NCBI GenBank assembly: GCA_002914805.1
Contig: JXTB01000203.1
Span: forward strand, 564,898-628,897
Direction of reading: 5' to 3'
Source of the DNA: Parasponia andersonii
Taxonomy: Eukaryota > Streptophyta > Magnoliopsida > Rosales > Cannabaceae
DNA: 64,000 bases
Below the pieces are notes generated by a model that saw only the letters and a program-made list of their open reading frames with translations, was not told where the DNA came from and made no database searches. Both the position numbers and the translations under genes were made by a program. Each line of letters begins with the position of its first letter. Position 1 is the stretch's first letter. Below, piece after piece: positions 58,171-64,000 of the stretch.

Positions 58171-59226
58171 AATTACTTCTTGATTCTTCGTTGTCCGAGT
58201 CGGATAAATGCGAAGTTGATTTCTTAAGTTGGCATCAATTAAGGGGCTTTCCACTTATCCATACACAACCATACAAATCAAATTCATCACTTGTTTCATG
58301 AGTCCAAAATTTGTTTTAGGACTCTGTTTTCTTCTCGAAGCACACAAATTTCATCAGTGTGGAACTTTCTCAATGCTATGCACATAATAAAAATCTTAGT
58401 TTGTGCAAGATCTATTCCCCTATAAGTTAGAAATGGTAGCGAGAATTCCCCCTTCGTTAATAATTTTATAGATGGGTTATTATTTTTAAAAAAATTAGAA
58501 ATCTTGGGTGTAATTTAGTATTTTATTTTTTAGTGATAAAAATCTTGGGTTTCTGGATATCTCAAATAAAATTTTGAAATTTCGAAAGCTAGTCAAAATT
58601 AGTTCCAAAACAATCATTTTATCAATGTACAAAAAACGACTTCGTATATCTTGGCCGATTTATACTTTTGAACCATTTTTTCAGTTTGCCAACTTTCTTG
58701 ACAGGGAACGACAGCGTTTTTGTCCTAGTAAGTGTTTGACAATGAGAATAGTCAATAATACATGATACCATACACTAGGGTCAAATGGATCATGACTTAT
58801 TTCATAGGTTAATTTTTACTAAATCGTTGATTTAGACCTAAAATCCTCGGAAGTTATCGAAATGTTCTACATGGTCTTTTGAGAATATATTTATGTATAG
58901 ATGTAGTCCGATTGTCAACTGAATTCATTTCTGGAATAAGTGAACGGCCAAACTATTATATTATTAGTATTGTTTAGAACATATCTAAGGTAATCTTTCC
59001 ATTTATTCTCCCTTCCCATTAGTATTTCTCTCCTTTATGATTTGTGTTTAAGCTTTGGTTTCCGATACTTAAATATGTATATTTATATGTATTTTTATGA
59101 AGTTATATATATATATATATATGTAACTATATTGTCAGGCATGGATGAACTTTGCTCGTGCCTACTTTTGATGATTTGTTATCTTTCTGCTATATATATA
59201 TATATATATATAATATACCACGTGGA
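58171..59226. other. MMT 3' flank and AT-rich spacer
   Basis: AATAAAAATC near 58387 is a possible polyadenylation signal about 220 bp after the stop. (AT)n occurs near 59104-59122 and 59192-59212. No further gene seen; the frame at 58574-58765 has no domain. Confidence 0.5.
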
Positions 59227-59559
59227 CGATTAAGTGGCAGAACAGGTCACAGTGGACACACCGTTCGACACATGTGCAGAGTAACCATTTAAAAGCTATG
59301 CGAGTCGCACGTGATAACGCATGGGCCCTTGGGCTGTCCGAGACCAGGGCCGAATCCATCTCAGACCTTGGACGGGTTCGGCTCAGTCCAATTCTTACCT
59401 CGACAGCTGGGGGTCAGGAGCCTCGAAGGTCGTCCGTTAGAAGACCATGGGAGGCAACGCACTGCTCCAGACCCAGACAGGGCATTTAATGCGATCTTGG
59501 GCAGGTGCACATATTTTGACAAACCGTCTCTGCACTTCGGAGTAGAGAACATTGCAGTA

Positions 59560-59829
59560 AAAACTGACTCATAGCTGATCATGGGTCAGGTCAGGGGAGA
59601 CTTCGAAGTAAAAGAGCCAAGGTTACATAGGTACTTCTCCAGGGTAATAGGGGCGAAAGTCCGCTTTAGCAGTTTCGATATCGGACAAATACCCAGGGAG
59701 ATGAACCAAAAGGCCGATGAGTTAGCTAAAAACACATCGATCGGGGGGACGACTGAACACACAGATATTTTGCTAGAGAGCGAAAACACGAGAGACCTTT
59801 TGGAGACCCCCGCACGCAACCGACTCTGA
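59560..59829 (+). pseudogene. Tat-type RNase H end (fossil)
   Basis: GQVRGDFEVKEPRLHRYF, then VRFSSFDIGQIPREMNQKAD and ELAKNTS, match the conserved end of the extra RNase H of plant Tat elements (pattern Q..GE(F/Y)..KE..M..Y......F..F....IPR..N..AD.LA). Confidence 0.85.
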
Positions 59830-59842
59830 AGACAAGGGCTGA

Positions 59843-60790
59843 ATGAGACCCATCACCCAATACCTGGTATCGGGAAACCTACCCGTAGACCCCCAAAAAG
59901 CGAGGTCGATCAGACTGAAGGCTGCCCGATACTCGATGGTGGGGGATCGACTGTATAGGAGATCAATGATGGGAATAATGCTGAGGTGCGTAAGTCCTAT
60001 CGAGGCGCAGAAGCTAATGGAGGAAATCTACGAGGGAGCGTGTGGCAACCACTCTGGAGGGCGTAGCCTCGCCTACAAGGCTTTGACTGCTAGGTACTTC
60101 TGGCCATACATGATGACCGAGGCGGCCCAGTTTGTCAAGAAATATGACAAGTAACAGAGGTTTGCCCTCATGAAGTGCCAACCTACAGAGGAACTCTATT
60201 CAAACATAACTCCTTGGCCCTTCGCTAAATGGGGTCTGGACATCGTCAGAGAGCTCCCCAGAAGTCCAAGGGGAAGAAGGTATGTCTTGCTGGCTACCGA
60301 TGATTTCACCAAATGGGTAGAAGCTGAAGCCTACATGACCGTCAATAAGGCAGACACGATTAACTTCGTTTGGAAAAATATAATCTGCTGATACAGGATC
60401 CCAAAAGAAATACACACCGACCATGGCACGCAGTTCCAGAATGCTAAACTTAAGGAGCTCTATGAGTTATATGATATAAAGCTCAGCTTTTCATCCGTAA
60501 ATTACCCTCAGGGGAACGGCCAAGCAGAGGCAACAAACAAGGCCATGTTCAGCAATATAAAAAAGAACTTGCAGGAAGCTAAAGGAAGGTGGTTAGAAGA
60601 GCTACCGGCCGTCGTGTAGGCCCATCGAACCACAAAGCAGAGATCAACGGGAAGAACACTGTTTACCATGGTCTACGGGTCGGAGGCCATGATCTCGATC
60701 GAGATTGGCCTCCCGACCCTTCGCTCTGAAGTAGTAAGAGACACCTCACTAAACGAGCAGTAGCTAGGCCACAACACAGACTGCCTAGAA
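59843..60790 (+). pseudogene. Tat-type integrase region (fossil)
   Basis: The first piece (59843-60154) has an H...H...C-like zinc-binding head (YEGACGNHSGGRSLAYKAL, then RYFWPYM). The second (60170-60391) has PWPFAKWGLDIVRELPRSPR and YVLLATDDFTKWVEAEAY, the start of the catalytic core. Further core traces follow to about 60790 (for example GNGQAEATNKAM). Listed as separate remnants. Confidence 0.85.
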
Positions 60791-60802
60791 GAAACAAGGG
60801 AC

Positions 60803-61066
60803 ATGGCCCTGGTCCATTTGGCCTCGTACCACCATCAGGCTAGGTTTTACTATGCAAAGAAGGTTAGCGCTCGTCGATTTAATGTCGGGGATTGGGTCTT
60901 GAAGGATAGAATAGGAAATTTCTCGAAGCTAGACTCTAACTGGGTCGGGCCCTACGAGGTGATCGAGGCGCTTGACAATGGTGCATACATCTTGAAAGAA
61001 CTCAAGACCGGAAAGAGCCTACCAAATACGTGGAATGCCCAGTACTTGAAAAAGTACCACGTGTGA
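60803..61066 (+). pseudogene. Tat-type integrase C-terminus (fossil)
   Basis: FNVGDWVLKDRIGNFSKLDS, then WVGPYEVIEALDNGAYILKE and PNTWNAQYLKKY, are the characteristic C-terminal end of Tat/Athila integrases; the frame then stops naturally. Confidence 0.88.
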
Positions 61067-62640
61067 TATGTATGTAAATACTGTGAGACACATGTAAATA
61101 CTTGTATTATTAAACAGTTTAATTCTAAAATAGGTCAGAGCTTCAGCTACACAGACTTATGCTTTGGATTGCTATAAAAAAGGGTCTGCCCCCAGCACCA
61201 TACCCCACGAACTATTCGCGCAAATCAAGATCGTACTATGGGAGTCACATTGCACAATAAAATGCTTGCCGATAGCCTGAAAAAATATACGAAGAGGAAT
61301 GAGCTGTGCAATAAAATACTTACCAGTAGACTTCATCAAAAATTGTACCGTGGGGATCATGTCACTCGTCGTCGACCCGAAAACTTACCGTCGACCCTCA
61401 AGGAATACCTGCAGGATGGGGAAGAATTGAGTGCTAAGACCCCCCCCCCCTAGAGAGCACCTAAGCTAAGTATGAGGCAAAGGTAAACAGGGCCAGGGTC
61501 TACCCATTGGAAGAAGACCCTCCCCAGAGAGTGCCTGCCTTAGCTACGCATGGATTGAAAGTGAACAGAGTCAAGGCCTACTCGTTGGAAGTAGGCTTAG
61601 ACAAGACCAAGCACGAAGGCAAAAATTAAGACCAAAATCTATTTATTATTGCTTGAATTACAGGATACATGGTCGATACGGACGCGAACCCGGTGTCTCT
61701 ATTTGTAACAAGCAGGTCTCGGATAGACTTGCAAGGACACGTCGGAGTGGTAATGCCCTGTTCGCTCCCAGAGAGAGCCGAGCCCAGGACTTTTCCATTG
61801 TAGTGATGGGTCCAAACAGTTGTTGACCAATCCCTAGAGCTGGTTCCTGGCGCGTTCCCATTTAGGATCAGAAAAGTCCAGCCATATACGCGGATCATAT
61901 TCTGCTAAGACAAGTCATAACAGAAATCATACATCCTTAAAGCCAGACGGGCCGAAACTCACGTCCTGATCTTCAGAGCTAACCTCGTCGGTCATAGCAT
62001 AGGGAGAATTTACTAATAACTATCATATACGATTGGGCCAGACCTAGAAGTCGGGCAGACCGCCGACAAGGGAATGACATCGTATATGATGTCCAACCCT
62101 GATCACGGATGCATGCGATAAAAAAAAAATCAACACAGTATAAGCGTGAGAAAAATACGCCGTTCTATTATTTAAATAGGTGCTTGTAATAGGGGTCAGC
62201 TTTACATGACGCGGTCAACACTTTACAAATATATAAAAGAGCGAGAGGCTCTAATTACCTCCGAAGAGGGGAGCGATACCGGTTTCGATGCTTGGACCAG
62301 ATTTGGCAGAGAACGGCACTTGCTCAAAATTGTTGCTAGACAAGATGACCGCACTTGACCCTTCGCCAGTCAAGGCGCCAGGACTAGGCTGACTCCCAGG
62401 AACCTCCGTGGCTTGTTATGGCAGACCAGAGGCAGGGACAACCTCTCTGGCGATAAGCAGATGTAGAAGATCCATCTTTTTCTTCGTCAAGAATCTTCAG
62501 TACATTAGCAGGGTACACGATGTTAATCTCATCCCCTTACTGCTGCATGTAGTACTTGACGGAATAATGTTCCCTCTCGACACCCTTCTGCTCATCAAAT
62601 TGGTCTGGTGTTACCACCTCCGCATCGCCCCCGAATTCCC
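61067..62640. other. 3' non-coding part of the Tat fossil
   Basis: No supported coding. It has a C11-type run at about 61440-61450, and repeated 'GGTCTACCCATTGGAAGAAG' / 'GGCCTACTCGTTGGAAGTAG' blocks near 61496 and 61577. ORF-length frames on both strands (61238-61453, 61626-61898, 62408-62749) lack domains. Confidence 0.5.
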
Positions 62641-64000
62641 TGTTCTCCTAGCTAGATCTGTAGCTCTCCACAGAAAGGATATCCACGTGCCTCTGGTACC
62701 TTGTCTTCAGCTTCTCCACGCTCGCCAACCTATCTTTCAGTACCACTAGCCTCAGTTTTACTTGCCGTTGCGACAAGTCGATCAAAAGAGTGTTAATATC
62801 GGCGAGATCTTTACCACGATTGCGAGACAACACGACATTAGCCCCCGTCAGTTTTTTGTGATCCAAGTAGAGATGTCAGATTACCTTATTAGACCAGTCG
62901 AGCCTGCGCTGCAAGGAATGGGCCTTAAGCTTAGCTTTCACCTCGGCTTTTCTCGCTTCTTTAGCCTCGTCGATGGCTTTGTCGCGAGCAATGAAAGCAG
63001 CCCCATCTTTGCCCCATGCATTCTACAACCCCTGCTCCTTGACCTTGAGATTGGTTTGGGTCAGCTTGGTAGTCTCGGCTTGGGCCAGCCTGGCAGTCTC
63101 TGCCTCGGCAAACTTGGTGACCAGCTCCTCACGCCTGTCCCTCTCGACACTCAAAGCGTAGGCCACTGCTCTGCTGATCCTAGCCTCGTCCAGGCTTCAG
63201 TACAGGTTGAAGTCTGCCCTTAATGTTGCAAGGACGGCCTCGCTCCGCTTGGTCGTCACGGCAAGGGCATTCAGCTGCTCGGTCAGCTCGCTGACGCAAA
63301 AGGAATAGAAGGACTAGATGGCAGCTAGCTATAGTATATAAGAAAGGGGGTCAGTGTTCAGCAAAGATTTCGAAAAACATGGAGATGACGGCCAGAAGAA
63401 CCAAACTTGTGCAAGGCTGCAGCCAGCAACGAGCTCTACGTTCTCTAGGGAAAGCACCTCTAGCTTGAACTCCACAGCTGGACCCTCTCCCTGGGCGTTA
63501 TCTGCATCCAGGGAATGCGACTCCACCCTACTGATCACGAGGACACCTTCACCCCCCACCGAGCACACTCTAGTAGTTTCTCTCGGTGCTCCCAAAGTGG
63601 CGAAAATGGGGGCAGTGGAAAGTAGGGCATCGCCAGGCGCACCTTCGGCAACAGCTGGAGGTGGCGCGCCCTCAGCAGGAGAAGCCGCGGCGACTGTTGC
63701 TACTTCGACAGCTACAGCTACCACCACCCTCAGAGACCCACCTGGCTGTAATTTTTTGGTCTTGTCTTGACCAGCATCCTTAGATGGGCCACCTTACACA
63801 GACCTCCTCCTTTTCATTCGGGTCAGGGTAGCCCCGTCATCGTCGCTGTCAGAAGAAGGGGCAGTTCTGCCTCTCTTCCCTACCAGGATTTCCTTCCCCT
63901 TGGATGAATTGGCTTCACAACCCTGCTTCATGGAGACCAGGTGAGGGGAAGACAGCCGAGACTTCAGCTTCGAAGCCCCTCCGCTGAGCTCGATGATCTC
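62641..64000 (-). pseudogene. Antisense coding-like region of the Tat fossil
   Basis: On the minus strand, opposite to pol, are stretches of protein-like composition. 63329-63727 is Ala/Val/Glu-rich. About 63030-63205 reads as a charged helix (like ISRAVAYALSVERDRREEL then TKFAEAETARLAQAE), a coiled-coil-like composition. 63790-64000 is Ser/Lys/Asp-rich. Tat-lineage elements are known to carry an antisense ORF downstream of pol, whose products resemble 'putative gypsy type transposon' proteins with a C-terminal coiled coil. Broken remnant; described as separate pieces. Confidence 0.55.

Larger units (their letters stand above)
59227..64000 (+). mobile_element. Ty3/gypsy Tat-lineage fossil, partial, runs off the right edge
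   Basis: Composition turns abruptly GC-richer at about 59.22 kb. From about 59.56 kb the plus strand encodes the end of RNase H, integrase and integrase C-terminus in order. A long non-coding stretch follows, then coding-like sequence on the opposite strand, a layout known for Tat/Ogre/Grande-type elements. Reverse transcriptase, protease and gag are absent on the left, where 59227-59560 is of uncertain, possibly LTR-like origin. The coding part is broken in several places. Age cannot be judged without the LTR pair. Confidence 0.75.

Noticed and set aside
62408-63223. Plus-strand frames of 113 and 153 aa at the right end
   Set aside because: Opposite-strand shadows of the antisense coding-like region; no domain in the plus frames.

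Overview
The window looks like a gene-poor, AT-rich, repeat-dominated stretch of a flowering-plant nuclear genome, probably a dicot. Three host genes support this. One is a complete 12-exon methionine S-methyltransferase (MMT, 51.66-58.17 kb). One is a small gene for the mitochondrial complex I subunit NDUFB3/B12 (30.06 kb). One is an F-box/DUF295 gene (19.14-20.52 kb) with a one-base frameshift. The rest is transposon remnants, MITEs, short tandem duplications and AT-rich spacer. I saw no convincing tRNA or rRNA gene, no CRISPR array and no bacterial-type operon.

Layout. 1-4.1 kb: left-truncated Ty1/copia (SIRE-like) fossil on the minus strand with one LTR. 4.1-8.2 kb: AT-rich spacer with a MITE at 5.87 kb and a GC-richer promoter-like patch at 7.3-7.7 kb. 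8.2-8.7 kb: two tandem tRNA-derived SINEs sharing one 18-bp target site in three copies. 10.8-14.4 kb: a decayed ~130-bp tandem array split by a 2.5-kb solo-LTR-like element with a clean 5-bp target duplication. 16.4-17.6 kb: a two-copy tandem repeat, then a fold-back element. 19.1-20.5 kb: the F-box/DUF295 gene. 22.5-25.4 kb: a strongly decayed Ty1/copia fossil, followed at once by a second, degraded copy of the F-box gene's 3' end. 26.85-27.02 kb: assembly gap. 27.6-28.4 kb: degenerate GTTACTAGT-type simple repeat. 30.1 kb: NDUFB3. 32.3-33.7 kb: an inverted-repeat DNA element beside a 172-bp tandem repeat. 38.5-39.0 kb: a near-identical duplication around a single N, probably an assembly join. 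41.0-48.4 kb: a Ty3/gypsy chromovirus fossil with both LTRs, nested in an older LTR. 48.5-49.06 kb: purine-rich tract ending in G16. 51.0-51.4 kb: two MITEs in the MMT upstream region. 59.2-64.0 kb: a GC-richer Tat-lineage Ty3/gypsy fossil with an antisense coding-like region, running off the right edge.

The three host genes have no evident functional link. MMT makes S-methylmethionine from methionine and S-adenosylmethionine in the cytosol. NDUFB3 is an inner-mitochondrial-membrane complex I subunit. The F-box/DUF295 protein would be a candidate SCF-type adaptor. I found no convincing undescribed system. The strongest unusual signals are the tandem SINE pair, the solo-LTR insertion that can be checked against its own repeat array, the GC-AG intron in MMT, the F-box tail duplicate abutting a copia fossil, and the antisense region of the Tat element. 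All calls come from reading the sequence by eye; no database search was run.
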